NCBI GenBank assembly: GCA_903825675.1
Contig: CAIKBN010000098.1
Location: forward strand, 1 to 9,389
DNA from: an uncultured archaeon
GTDB taxonomy: Archaea > Aenigmatarchaeota > Aenigmatarchaeia > GW2011-AR5
Direction: 5' to 3'
DNA: 9,389 bases
In this document: one piece after another, positions 1 to 6,021 of the stretch
How positions within the stretch are numbered: the stretch's first letter is position 1
How the letters are laid out: every line of letters begins with the position of its first letter
The notes under the pieces: model-generated
The model's database searches: none
The model's input: the letters and a program-made list of their open reading frames with translations, nothing else
Told to the model about the DNA's origin: nothing
Program-made: the position numbers and the translations under genes

Positions 1-1
1 A

Positions 2-487
2 ACCATCATGAAAAAACCAACTGTTATAAGCAGGGATTCATCAGTAAAAGAAGTTGCAAACCTATTAATGAAAAAAGAGGAAGTTATAATAAAGGACGAT
101 AATGAATTCTGCATAGTAACTCCCAAAGATATAATTGAAGTTATAGCAAAACCAGAAAAGGGGGTTTATGTACAAATAATCAATCTTGGCAAAGAAGACC
201 CTATCATAGCAAGCAAGATCGATGATTCTACAACCAAGTTTGTCCAAAAGATTGGAAAGGAAATAGAAAATATTCAAGCCCTTTATCTTTATATAGAACG
301 CCATGAAAAGCTTGGCAAAACCAAATATTCTGTGAGAACAAGATTCCTTACGCCTATAGGCATGTTCGTCTCAAAAGCCTGGGGCTGGGAACTTGAAACA
401 GTAACCCAGGACGCCATGAACAAACTCGAGCGCGAAGTTCTGAAGAAATATGGTAAAAGAAAGCAGAAATTTATAGATAATGCTTAA
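2..487 (+). CDS. CBS domain protein with C-terminal HPF/RaiA-like domain (5' end outside window)
   Basis: The reading frame is open from the window edge. The first in-frame ATG is at 8, but it lies inside a typical CBS opening (TIMKKPTVISRDSSVKEVA), so the real start, and perhaps another CBS unit, is probably upstream. Counting from that ATG, residues 1-50 form one CBS half, ending in the usual IVTPKDIIEVI strand and helix. Residues 53-150 resemble the small alpha/beta fold of ribosome hibernation factors: IERHEKLGKTKYSVRTRF, then a tryptophan-bearing turn (KAWGWELE), then a basic helix (DAMNKLEREVLKKYGKRKQ). CBS domains commonly bind adenine nucleotides, and HPF/RaiA proteins bind the small ribosomal subunit and silence or dimerise ribosomes. 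A nucleotide-sensing ribosome-silencing role is therefore inferred, from remembered similarity only. The stop overlaps the convergent glyS stop by 4 bp. Confidence 0.72.
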   Translation, partial: TIMKKPTVISRDSSVKEVANLLMKKEEVIIKDDNEFCIVTPKDIIEVIAKPEKGVYVQIINLGKEDPIIASKIDDSTTKFVQKIGKEIENIQALYLYIERHEKLGKTKYSVRTRFLTPIGMFVSKAWGWELETVTQDAMNKLEREVLKKYGKRKQKFIDNA

Positions 488-1974
488 ACAGCTTTCCCTA
501 ATTTACTAAGCTCTTCCCCATCCAAAAATTTCCTAAGATTCATGCACAGATCCTTTATATTTATCCTAACCTGTTTCATTGAATCCCGGTCGCGTAGCGT
601 GACAGTACTGTCCTTCAGCGTCTGGTGATCAACTGTTATTGAAGCAGGAACACCTATCTCATCCATTCTTCTATAGCGACGGCCAATAGATCCGGATTCA
701 TCATAGAATACTGTAAACCCTAATGAGCGCAGCATCTTTTTTATCTCGCACGCTTTCTCAGGCAGTTCATCCTTGCTTACCAGCGGAAATACAGCTGCAT
801 CATACGGCGATACGCTTCCTGGGAACCTGAATACTGCCCGTTCTTTCTCCTCTTCATAGAATAAAACAAGCATGGCATAGATATTCCTGTCTATACCAAA
901 ACTGAGCTCAAGCACATGCGGAACGAATTTTTTGTCATCAACAAAAACAGACATATCCTGCTTCGAAACTTTTTCATGACCCTTTAAGTCGTGATCAGTT
1001 CTATAATGAACTCCTGCAACCTCCTTGAAGCCTATGTCTATTTCAAGTTCGATGTCCCAGTGATATTTGTTATAGAAAGCCTTTTCCTCATCGCTAAGCT
1101 CCTTGAATCTGAATTTATCCCTAGGTATCTTCAGTATATCAAGATAGAATTTCTGTATCATTGCCATATGATAAACATAGAACTTAGGCAGCCTTTTCAC
1201 AAGCTCTTTGCATGTTATTTCATCAATATGTTTTTTCTCTCTGTTAGCTACCGGGAATATCCTTAGCTTATAGTCCTCTACATCAGCAAAGCAGGGATGC
1301 TCATTAATCTTGTCGGGATCAAAAAAGATCTGTAGCTCAGCTTGGGTGAATTCTCTCATCCTGATTAATGCGTTTCTAGGCGATATCTCGTTCCTGTAAG
1401 CCCTGCCAATAATAGCAAGCCCTATAGGCATTTTCTTTCTCAGGCACTCAAACTCGCGCGGAAAATTCAGATAAGCGCCCTGCGCTGTTTCCGGCAGTAG
1501 ATATGCCTTGGTCTCAGCATTAGCACCGATCTCAATAGGAAACATCATGTTAAGCGTGCCTACGCTTTCTAAGATGCCTTTGCATTTCGGGCATCTTATA
1601 TTATGCTTTTTTATGATCTCGGTTAATTCTTCAGCTGTCGAGCCCTCGAAGCTTTCCTTTAGCTGGTCTTCAATTATATGATCCGCGCGCTCAGTCGCAC
1701 CACATTTCTTGCATTTAGCTATAGGATCGACAAATGAATCCACATGGCCAGATGCCTTTAGCGCATTCGCATGAACTATGTAAGGCGTTTCTATCTCATA
1801 AAAATTTTCATCCAAGCCGAGAAAATATGCCCTCCATAGATTCTCCAGCTTCCTTTTGATCAGCTTGCCAAGATGCGCATAATCATATAAACCGGAAATA
1901 CCGCCATAAAGTTCAGAGCTTCGCCAGAAGAACCCGCGCCGCTTTGCAATGTCCTCTATTTTATCGATATTCAT
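484..1974 (-). CDS. glyS: Glycyl-tRNA synthetase, class II, archaeal/eukaryal type
   Basis: Charges tRNA-Gly with glycine in the cytoplasm, normally as a homodimer. The N-terminus (AKRRGFFWRSSELYGGISG) is the classic opening of this enzyme. Two CxxC pairs (C88/C91 and C128/C131) suggest a zinc ribbon in the insertion. PETAQG (161-166) and motif 2 (GRAYRNEISPR, from 190) provide E162 and R194, which match the known glycine-binding Glu and Arg in spacing. KEVAG lies near 317-321, motif 3 (ELSFGIDR) near 356-363, and an anticodon-binding domain fills about 386-488. At 496 residues it is shorter than the roughly 570 I recall for many archaeal homologues. The usual Arg before PETAQG is Leu (L160). 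The ATG at 1974 has no Shine-Dalgarno sequence but has a TATA-like box about 30 bp upstream, suggesting near-leaderless transcription separate from the gene upstream. Confidence 0.96.
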   Translation of the reverse strand: MNIDKIEDIAKRRGFFWRSSELYGGISGLYDYAHLGKLIKRKLENLWRAYFLGLDENFYEIETPYIVHANALKASGHVDSFVDPIAKCKKCGATERADHIIEDQLKESFEGSTAEELTEIIKKHNIRCPKCKGILESVGTLNMMFPIEIGANAETKAYLLPETAQGAYLNFPREFECLRKKMPIGLAIIGRAYRNEISPRNALIRMREFTQAELQIFFDPDKINEHPCFADVEDYKLRIFPVANREKKHIDEITCKELVKRLPKFYVYHMAMIQKFYLDILKIPRDKFRFKELSDEEKAFYNKYHWDIELEIDIGFKEVAGVHYRTDHDLKGHEKVSKQDMSVFVDDKKFVPHVLELSFGIDRNIYAMLVLFYEEEKERAVFRFPGSVSPYDAAVFPLVSKDELPEKACEIKKMLRSLGFTVFYDESGSIGRRYRRMDEIGVPASITVDHQTLKDSTVTLRDRDSMKQVRINIKDLCMNLRKFLDGEELSKLGKAV

Positions 1975-1998
1975 GAAAATAAACTGTTTGTTAATCTA

Positions 1999-2008
1999 AT
2001 AAATTTAT
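1999..2008 (-). promoter_or_regulatory. Putative TATA box of glyS
   Basis: The palindrome ATAAATTTAT lies in the 45-bp gap after the acyltransferase gene. Its centre is about 30 bp before the glyS ATG, which would place transcription start within a few bases of the start codon. The assignment rests on position and composition only. Confidence 0.45.
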
Positions 2009-2019
2009 CTGAATCGGTT

Positions 2020-3306
2020 TTAGAGCATCAGTCTTACCTGATCAGGATATTCAGCAATTAGTTTTAATTCATCCAAGTCATATACTTCATCTTGCTTGGA
2101 ATAAACTGATCTAGTAAGTAGATCTACTGCTTCATCGATATTTCTAACAGTTAGATTGTTGCTATTTAATATATGCTCTATACCATGCCTACCGCTAAAT
2201 TCCCCTATACTTATTCTTCTTCCTAATTCTCTCTCTTCTTTTGGCGGTATGCCTAGATCTTCAGGGCCATATAATTCATAGTTTTTTGGATTTTTTAGTT
2301 GGCCATCTGCATGAATACCAGATTCATGAGAAAAAGCATTATCACCAACACCTGGCTGGTTAGGCGGTATTGGACGTCCTGTTACGTCAGAAGTATAGGT
2401 GCAGATTCTCCAAGCCATCTTAAGATTAATTCTTGGGTCTAATATATCCATTTCCGATAAACCGCTTGAAAATTTCAAGGCCAATAAAACAGTAACTAGG
2501 TCGGCATTTCCAGCCCTTTCTCCGTAGGTATTGATAGTGGTATTTATATAAGCGTCAACATCTGCATCCAAAGCACCCAATGCACCTTCAACAGAATTTG
2601 CAACTGCAGACCCAAGATCATTATGACAATGAAGTTCTATTGGCATCTTTACCTTTTCGGCAAGCCTCCTAACTCTTTCACGAATTGAGAAGGTTGTGTC
2701 ATATCCTAAGGTATCACAGTATCTAAATCTATCTGCTCCTGCTTCTTTTGCTGCTAATGCAAATTCTTCTAAATAACTCTGATCTCCGAAGTGCCTTGTC
2801 CTAGAAGCATCCTCAGCATTGACACCAATTTTTTCAAAACCCAATTCATTTGCTCTTTTAACAGCATAAGTCATGCCATCTATTATTTCTTTTTCACTCT
2901 TCCTTAATTTCTCTCTGATCATTATATCTGATGTTGAGACCGATAGATTAAGATGCTTCAGATCCTTATATCTTTTATGAGATTTTTCTACATCATCAGC
3001 AATAGCTCTTACCCAGCCTTCAAGTATTATTGATGGTAAATAGCCAACTTTTTGTAGATCTAAATTACCTGAGATGTTCTGTCTTTCAAAATGAGTATTC
3101 ATAGGGGATTTATATTCATATTCTTGATGAGCAGGAAATCCAAACTCACTTTGATAAATTCCCATCTCATCGAGAAGATGATTGATTACAGCTTTTTCTA
3201 TATTAGCTAGGTGCATCTTGTATGACTGCACACCATCCCGATTCGTAACATCAATTATGTATATCCTTGGCTTATCGCCTCTGTAGAGGTTTACTTTTTT
3301 TTCCAT
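2020..3306 (-). CDS. Homocitrate/isopropylmalate synthase-family (DRE-TIM) acyltransferase, no regulatory domain
   Basis: Members join acetyl-CoA to a 2-oxo acid in a metal-dependent TIM barrel. The active-site strand is DVTNRDGVQS (R23, D24, Q27). Metal ligands are H226 and H228 in HCHNDLG, followed by GERAGNADL (262-270) and the helical C-terminal part with HESGIHADG (327-335). The protein ends at 428 residues without the LeuA allosteric domain, like NifV-type homocitrate synthases. The variant DVTNRDGVQ opening and IGEFSG (in place of GKHSG) recall, from memory, a bacterial subfamily in Geobacter relatives annotated as homocitrate or isopropylmalate synthase. No leuB, leuC, leuD or nitrogenase genes are nearby, so the substrate is unknown; citramalate synthase is also possible. 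The ATG at 3306 has an AT-rich box about 27 bp upstream and only a weak GGGATGAG before it. Transfer from bacteria is possible but untested. Confidence 0.88.
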   Translation of the reverse strand: MEKKVNLYRGDKPRIYIIDVTNRDGVQSYKMHLANIEKAVINHLLDEMGIYQSEFGFPAHQEYEYKSPMNTHFERQNISGNLDLQKVGYLPSIILEGWVRAIADDVEKSHKRYKDLKHLNLSVSTSDIMIREKLRKSEKEIIDGMTYAVKRANELGFEKIGVNAEDASRTRHFGDQSYLEEFALAAKEAGADRFRYCDTLGYDTTFSIRERVRRLAEKVKMPIELHCHNDLGSAVANSVEGALGALDADVDAYINTTINTYGERAGNADLVTVLLALKFSSGLSEMDILDPRINLKMAWRICTYTSDVTGRPIPPNQPGVGDNAFSHESGIHADGQLKNPKNYELYGPEDLGIPPKEERELGRRISIGEFSGRHGIEHILNSNNLTVRNIDEAVDLLTRSVYSKQDEVYDLDELKLIAEYPDQVRLML

Positions 3307-3325
3307 ATCTCATCCCAGTTTATTC

Positions 3326-3340
3326 ATATAATAAAATTAT
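3326..3340 (-). promoter_or_regulatory. Putative TATA region of the DRE-TIM acyltransferase gene
   Basis: This AT-only stretch is centred about 27 bp before the ATG at 3306, the spacing expected for leaderless transcription. A perfect palindrome, TTTTTATAAAAA at 3359-3370, is an alternative box that would give a leader of roughly 30 bases. The sequence cannot decide between them. Confidence 0.35.
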
Positions 3341-3343
3341 TCA

Positions 3344-3418
3344 GCAACATATATAACATTTTTATAAAAATATGAAACACAACAATATTAATTTTATATT
3401 TTAGGCTTCATATGTTGC
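3344..3418. repeat. Inverted repeat in the AT-rich spacer (GCAACATAT / ATATGTTGC)
   Basis: The 9-bp arms are at 3344-3352 and 3410-3418 and enclose a 57-bp AT-rich segment containing the TTTTTATAAAAA palindrome. An operator pair or chance are both possible in such AT-rich DNA. The right arm overlaps the end of a possible 30-codon ORF. The surrounding 3307-3593 spacer holds no other feature I can support. Confidence 0.25.
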
Positions 3419-3486
3419 ATAAATACACTAAAATAATGGAAATATGCTACAATCGTATAAGCTAAACTGCTTACATCCTTTGTCAT
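3394..3486 (-). CDS. Possible 30-residue membrane microprotein
   Basis: Unrecognised. The ATG at 3486 is preceded by GGTGG (3493-3497) with a 6-base spacer, a near-ideal archaeal ribosome binding site. The predicted peptide has a short charged start (MTKDV), a continuous hydrophobic and aromatic core (SSLAYTIVAYFHYFSVFM) long enough to span a membrane, and a basic end (KPKI). A longer reading of the same frame would need a TTG start at 3579 with no ribosome binding site, so the short form is preferred. It is the last of up to four tiny ORFs on this strand opposite the Lrp gene. A 30-codon ORF can arise by chance; the ribosome binding site is the main argument. Confidence 0.3.
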   Translation of the reverse strand: MTKDVSSLAYTIVAYFHYFSVFMQHMKPKI

Positions 3487-3555
3487 ATCATCCCACCAAA
3501 TCTTCATCATTACAGAACAGCAATTTAAAGCTGCCGAAAAACGATCAAAATATAT

Positions 3556-3593
3556 TGCCTGATATACAGAATATACCAAAACTCAATCAGGCA
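3556..3593 (-). repeat. Inverted repeat just downstream of the 38-codon ORF
   Basis: The arms TGCCTGAT (3556-3563) and ATCAGGCA (3586-3593) are perfect 8-bp complements separated by 22 bp. The repeat begins directly after the TAG stop at 3594-3596 on the minus strand, so the transcript could fold into a hairpin at the 3' end of that ORF. No U-tract follows on that strand. Eight-base arms at this distance are expected several times by chance in 9 kb, so only the position is suggestive. Confidence 0.25.
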
Positions 3594-3710
3594 CTACCGA
3601 TTATTAGGACAATTGTTGATAATGGACATCATTAGCAGATGCATTTCTCTCTCTTCATTTTGCGAAAAGATGTCACTTGCTGTTAATTTCTGATCGCATG
3701 CTTTTTTCAT
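3594..3710 (-). CDS. Possible 38-residue small protein, unknown function
   Basis: Unrecognised. It starts at ATG 3710 behind a full GGAGG (3721-3725) with a 10-base spacer, 25 bp after the stop of the 82-residue ORF, so it fits as the third member of a small operon. The product starts MKKACDQKLTASDIFSQNEE and ends in an amphipathic segment (REMHLLMMSIINNCPNNR) with cysteines at 5 and 34. No signal peptide is evident. A second ATG directly abuts the GGAGG and opens a 15-codon frame, but its spacing is too short. The strong ribosome binding site and operon-like spacing support it; its small size and lack of any family argue for caution. Confidence 0.38.
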   Translation of the reverse strand: MKKACDQKLTASDIFSQNEEREMHLLMMSIINNCPNNR

Positions 3711-3735
3711 TTTCTATCATCCTCCAAAAATAAAA

Positions 3736-3984
3736 TTATGCAAACCTGTATTCAGGCCTTGCGAAATCTACTCTGTTTTGTTCTTCAACGAAAATAGAGA
3801 TAGGTATGTTCTCACCAGAATAGGTTAGACGTCTGCTACCTCCATTATGATTTAACGGTAAACTGTGACCGCAACATTCCGGACAACAACAATTGCCACC
3901 TTCTGCTTGGTAATAATCACGCGTTAGCCAACCATGTTCTAAGGCTATATCCCTCAAATGATAATTCCCTGAAGCCATCATCAT
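3736..3984 (-). CDS. Small cysteine-cluster protein, unknown function
   Basis: Unrecognised 82-residue protein. Its start overlaps the stop of the preceding 57-residue ORF (ATGA), so translation is probably coupled. Three successive ATGs (3984, 3981, 3978) make the exact start uncertain; a purine-rich GGAAGGGG precedes them. The notable feature is a dense cluster, CCCPECCGH (C32, C33, C34, C37, C38, H40), with H46 nearby, which could bind zinc or another metal. After it comes a probable beta-rich segment (RRLTYSGENIPISIFVEEQN). No membrane segment or signal peptide is seen. It belongs to the small-ORF run opposite the Lrp-family gene, which may regulate it. Function is unknown and no family was recognised. 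Confidence 0.62.
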   Translation of the reverse strand: MMMASGNYHLRDIALEHGWLTRDYYQAEGGNCCCPECCGHSLPLNHNGGSRRLTYSGENIPISIFVEEQNRVDFARPEYRFA

Positions 3985-4154
3985 CCCCTTCCAGCTGCTC
4001 TTTCCAAAAGCTCATGTTTTGTAAATATTCTTACAAACCGTTCTGGTTTCGGTAGTGGTATCTTAACAGGACCTCCATCATCCAGTCTCAGATATTCTTG
4101 TCGTTCTTGAGACGCATACACAGGTCTTTCTTCTGTCGATATAGCATAACCCAT
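3981..4154 (-). CDS. Small hypothetical protein, first gene of the small-ORF cluster
   Basis: Unrecognised 57-residue, charged, soluble-looking protein (MGYAISTEERPVYASQERQ...). I chose ATG 4154 because AGGTG at 4161-4165 stands 6 bases before it, an excellent archaeal ribosome binding site. A GTG at 4163 would add three residues but lies inside that site. The stop overlaps the start of the next ORF by 4 bp, indicating co-translation. It is transcribed divergently from the AsnC/Lrp gene across a 131-bp AT-rich spacer with repeated boxes, so control by that regulator is plausible but inferred. No motif, cysteine cluster or membrane segment is present. Confidence 0.6.
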   Translation of the reverse strand: MGYAISTEERPVYASQERQEYLRLDDGGPVKIPLPKPERFVRIFTKHELLERAAGRG

Positions 4155-4160
4155 CTTTAA

Positions 4161-4165
4161 CACCT
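4161..4165 (-). promoter_or_regulatory. Ribosome binding site of the 57-residue ORF
   Basis: AGGTG, 6 bases before ATG 4154, decides that start over the GTG at 4163, which overlaps the site itself. TTTTAAG at 4190-4196 is a possible TATA box, placing transcription start just before this site. Confidence 0.6.
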
Positions 4166-4177
4166 TTATAATAATTA

Positions 4178-4252
4178 AACATTTATTTACTTAAAATTCA
4201 AATGAATAAACAAATGTTAAAAATAAAAAGAAATAAGTTTATAAATGTTTAT
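4178..4252. promoter_or_regulatory. Repeated AAATGTT boxes between the divergent small-ORF cluster and the Lrp gene
   Basis: AACATTT occurs at 4178-4184, and its complement AAATGTT at 4212-4218 and 4243-4249. The first two belong to a longer imperfect inverted repeat (4178-4191 against 4205-4218, 12 of 14 bases matching). The third sits in the near-palindrome ATAAATGTTTAT (4241-4252), on the putative Lrp TATA box. AsnC/Lrp proteins often control their own gene and a divergent neighbour through spaced AT-rich palindromes, so these are candidate operators. The DNA is very AT-rich, so chance contributes. Confidence 0.4.
4238..4246 (+). promoter_or_regulatory. Putative TATA box of the Lrp-family gene
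   Basis: TTTATAAAT is followed about 26 bp later by positions 4266-4270, just before the AGGTGA ribosome binding site. This would give a leader of roughly 16-20 bases. It overlaps a candidate operator half-site, which would fit autorepression. Confidence 0.5.
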
Positions 4253-4270
4253 TATAATTAATATTATAAC

Positions 4271-4276
4271 AGGTGA
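4271..4276 (+). promoter_or_regulatory. Ribosome binding site of the Lrp-family gene
   Basis: AGGTGA lies 9 bases before the ATG at 4286. It contrasts with the neighbouring pheS, whose ATG has no such site. Confidence 0.65.
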
Positions 4277-4285
4277 CTTAAACAT

Positions 4286-4726
4286 ATGATAGATAAAACA
4301 GATAGCAGGATTATTAACACCCTTCTCAACAACTCGCGCCTTTCAGGCAGAGAGATAGCAGAGAAACTTGATCTTTCAACAGCTACTGTTATCAACAGAA
4401 TCCGGAAACTGGAATCAAAAGGCATAATAAAGAAACATTCTGCTATATTAGATTACGGAAAATTAGGCTATGATATTGAGGCTTTAGTCGATATTATTGT
4501 AAAGCATGGCAAAGAAGATCTTGTAATGAACAAGATAGCCAAAAACCCGAAGGTCTTTGCTGTGTATGATATTACAGGTGATTTTGACATAGCGATTATC
4601 GTGCGGTTCCAGACAAGAGAAGAGCTCAATAAATTCCTGAAAGAAGTGCGCTCAGATGAATACGTGGAAAGAACGCATACCAGATTGATATTGAACGTCG
4701 TAAAGGAAGAGGGAATTAAAGTCTAA
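4286..4726 (+). CDS. AsnC/Lrp-family transcriptional regulator
   Basis: A 146-residue full-length member of the feast/famine regulator family. Residues 1-62 form the winged helix-turn-helix (DKTDSRIINTLLNNSRLSGR, then the recognition helix around STATVINRIRKLESKG). Residues 65-142 form the ligand-binding RAM domain, with the conserved TGDFDIAI at 97-104. These proteins usually form dimers to octamers and respond to amino acids or related metabolites. The gene is divergent from a cluster of small ORFs and lies 36 bp before pheS, which appears to have its own promoter. Repeated AAATGTT boxes around its TATA box suggest autoregulation and control of the divergent cluster. The effector cannot be read from the sequence. 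Confidence 0.94.
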   Translation: MIDKTDSRIINTLLNNSRLSGREIAEKLDLSTATVINRIRKLESKGIIKKHSAILDYGKLGYDIEALVDIIVKHGKEDLVMNKIAKNPKVFAVYDITGDFDIAIIVRFQTREELNKFLKEVRSDEYVERTHTRLILNVVKEEGIKV

Positions 4727-4729
4727 ACA

Positions 4730-4739
4730 CTTTTAAAAG
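4730..4739 (+). promoter_or_regulatory. Putative TATA box of pheS
   Basis: The perfect palindrome CTTTTAAAAG is centred 28 bp before the pheS ATG, directly after the Lrp-family stop. The spacing predicts a transcript starting at or next to the start codon. There is no Shine-Dalgarno sequence in the 36-bp gap. Confidence 0.5.
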
Positions 4740-4762
4740 ATAGTAAAATAATTTAGATTAAT

Positions 4763-6019
4763 ATGTCCAGCTTTGTTTTAACAGAAGAAGGCAAAGAATA
4801 CCTAGACAAAGGTCTGCCTGAAAAAAGGCTTGTTGAACTGCTGAAGCAAAGAAAAAAAATAACTGTAGATGAAGCCAGAAAAGAAATCGCTAATTTTGCC
4901 TTAGCCCTGCAATGGGCCAAGAAGAACAACTGGATAATGGTTGTACAGGGCGAGATAGAGCTACTAAAAACACCGGAAAGCTATCCAGAAGAGCTTGCAT
5001 TAAAGGCTGTTGCTGAAGGCAAAAAAATAGAAGAAAAAATGCTTTCCACATTACTTACTAGGAAACTAATAGAAAAAGAAAGAGAAGACATGCTTAAAAA
5101 AGCTGAAAAGCATCTCGGCAAAGAGATCACTGGTCTTAGTAGCGAATTAATAAAAACCGGCTTATGGAAAAACGTAAAGCTAAAGCCGTATAATGTCCGT
5201 GCAGTTGGCAGGAAAATCTATCCAGGCAAGCGCCAGCCTTACCAGCATTTTGTAAGCAAGATGAAGCAAAAGCTTATTGAACTCGGTTTCAAAGAAATGG
5301 TTGGACCATTAATAGAGACTGAATTCTGGAACTTTGATGCGCTTTATCAGCCGCAGAACCATCCGGCAAGAAGCTGGACAGCTACGTATCAATTAAAAAA
5401 ACCAAGCCATGGAGAATTCCTTGATAAGAAGATCGCTGCTCGTGTGGGCGAAGCTCATGAAAAAGGCATAGCAGGCAGCTGCGGTTGGGGATATAAATGG
5501 GATCCGAAAAAAGCACTTCAATTATTGCCGCGTGCACACGGCACTTGCCTATCAGCAAGAACCTTAGCAAGCAAGCCTGATATACCTGGAAAATACTTTG
5601 CCATTGCACGTTGCTACAGGCCTGATGTTTTGGATGCTACTCATCTTATAGAATTCAATCAGGCAGAAGGCATTGTCATCGATGAATCGCTCACGCTCAA
5701 AAGCCTCTTAGGAATATTAGAGATGTTTGCAAAAGAAATAGCAGGAGCTGAAAAAGTGAAATTCCTGCCTGATTATTATCCATTCACCGAGCCATCCGTG
5801 CAATTATCAGCAAAACATCCTGAACTTGGATGGATGGAATTCGGTGGCTCAGGCATCTTCCGCGAAGAATTAACCAAACCCTTAGGCATAGATGCCCCTG
5901 TTATTGCATGGGGCATTGGCATAGACCGCCTAGCCATGTTCAAGCTTGGCGTAACTGACATACGCTATCTGTTTTCAAATGACTTAAAATGGCTCCGCGA
6001 GGCAAAAATGGTGATATAA
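4763..6019 (+). CDS. pheS: Phenylalanyl-tRNA synthetase alpha subunit
   Basis: Catalytic subunit of the alpha2-beta2 enzyme that charges tRNA-Phe in the cytoplasm. Class II features are present: the LGFKEMVGPLIETEFWNFDA region (from 174), HPAR (200-203), motif 2 (YFAIARCYRPDVLDATH, 278-294), FGGSGIFREE (360-369) and motif 3 (GIGIDRLAM, 384-392, with R389). The protein is 418 residues. It begins at the LTEEGKEYLDKGLPE segment, which in archaeal homologues I recall comes after a first winged-helix domain of about 60-80 residues, so that domain appears to be missing. A TAG and TAA-rich stretch upstream allows no in-frame extension, and the lack of a ribosome binding site with a TATA box at -28 supports a leaderless start. 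pheT follows after 2 bp. Confidence 0.96.
   Translation: MSSFVLTEEGKEYLDKGLPEKRLVELLKQRKKITVDEARKEIANFALALQWAKKNNWIMVVQGEIELLKTPESYPEELALKAVAEGKKIEEKMLSTLLTRKLIEKEREDMLKKAEKHLGKEITGLSSELIKTGLWKNVKLKPYNVRAVGRKIYPGKRQPYQHFVSKMKQKLIELGFKEMVGPLIETEFWNFDALYQPQNHPARSWTATYQLKKPSHGEFLDKKIAARVGEAHEKGIAGSCGWGYKWDPKKALQLLPRAHGTCLSARTLASKPDIPGKYFAIARCYRPDVLDATHLIEFNQAEGIVIDESLTLKSLLGILEMFAKEIAGAEKVKFLPDYYPFTEPSVQLSAKHPELGWMEFGGSGIFREELTKPLGIDAPVIAWGIGIDRLAMFKLGVTDIRYLFSNDLKWLREAKMVI
6010..6014 (+). promoter_or_regulatory. pheT ribosome binding site inside the end of pheS
   Basis: GGTGA lies 7 bases before ATG 6022 and within the last codons of pheS. It decides the pheT start: an in-frame ATG at 5989 would add 11 residues but has no such site. 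Confidence 0.65.
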
Positions 6020-6021
6020 TA

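Noticed and set aside
3394..3579. 61-residue minus-strand reading with a TTG start at 3579
   Set aside because: No ribosome binding site at the TTG and an unconvincing N-terminal half; only the 30-residue part behind GGTGG is kept.
3528..3596. Readthrough of the TAG at 3594-3596, extending the 38-residue ORF by a hydrophobic 22-residue tail
   Set aside because: The in-frame tail (CLIEFWYILYIRQ...) looks membrane-like, but nothing in the window indicates recoding or pyrrolysine use, and AT-rich DNA often encodes such strings.
3444..3635. 63-residue plus-strand ORF in the accessory spacer
   Set aside because: Composition is rich in Asn, Gln, Lys and Leu with no motif, no Shine-Dalgarno sequence and only a weak AT box upstream; it runs antisense to better-supported small ORFs.
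5989..6021. Upstream in-frame start adding 11 residues to PheT
   Set aside because: It overlaps the end of pheS, lacks a ribosome binding site, and the family N-terminus begins at ATG 6022 with GGTGA correctly spaced.
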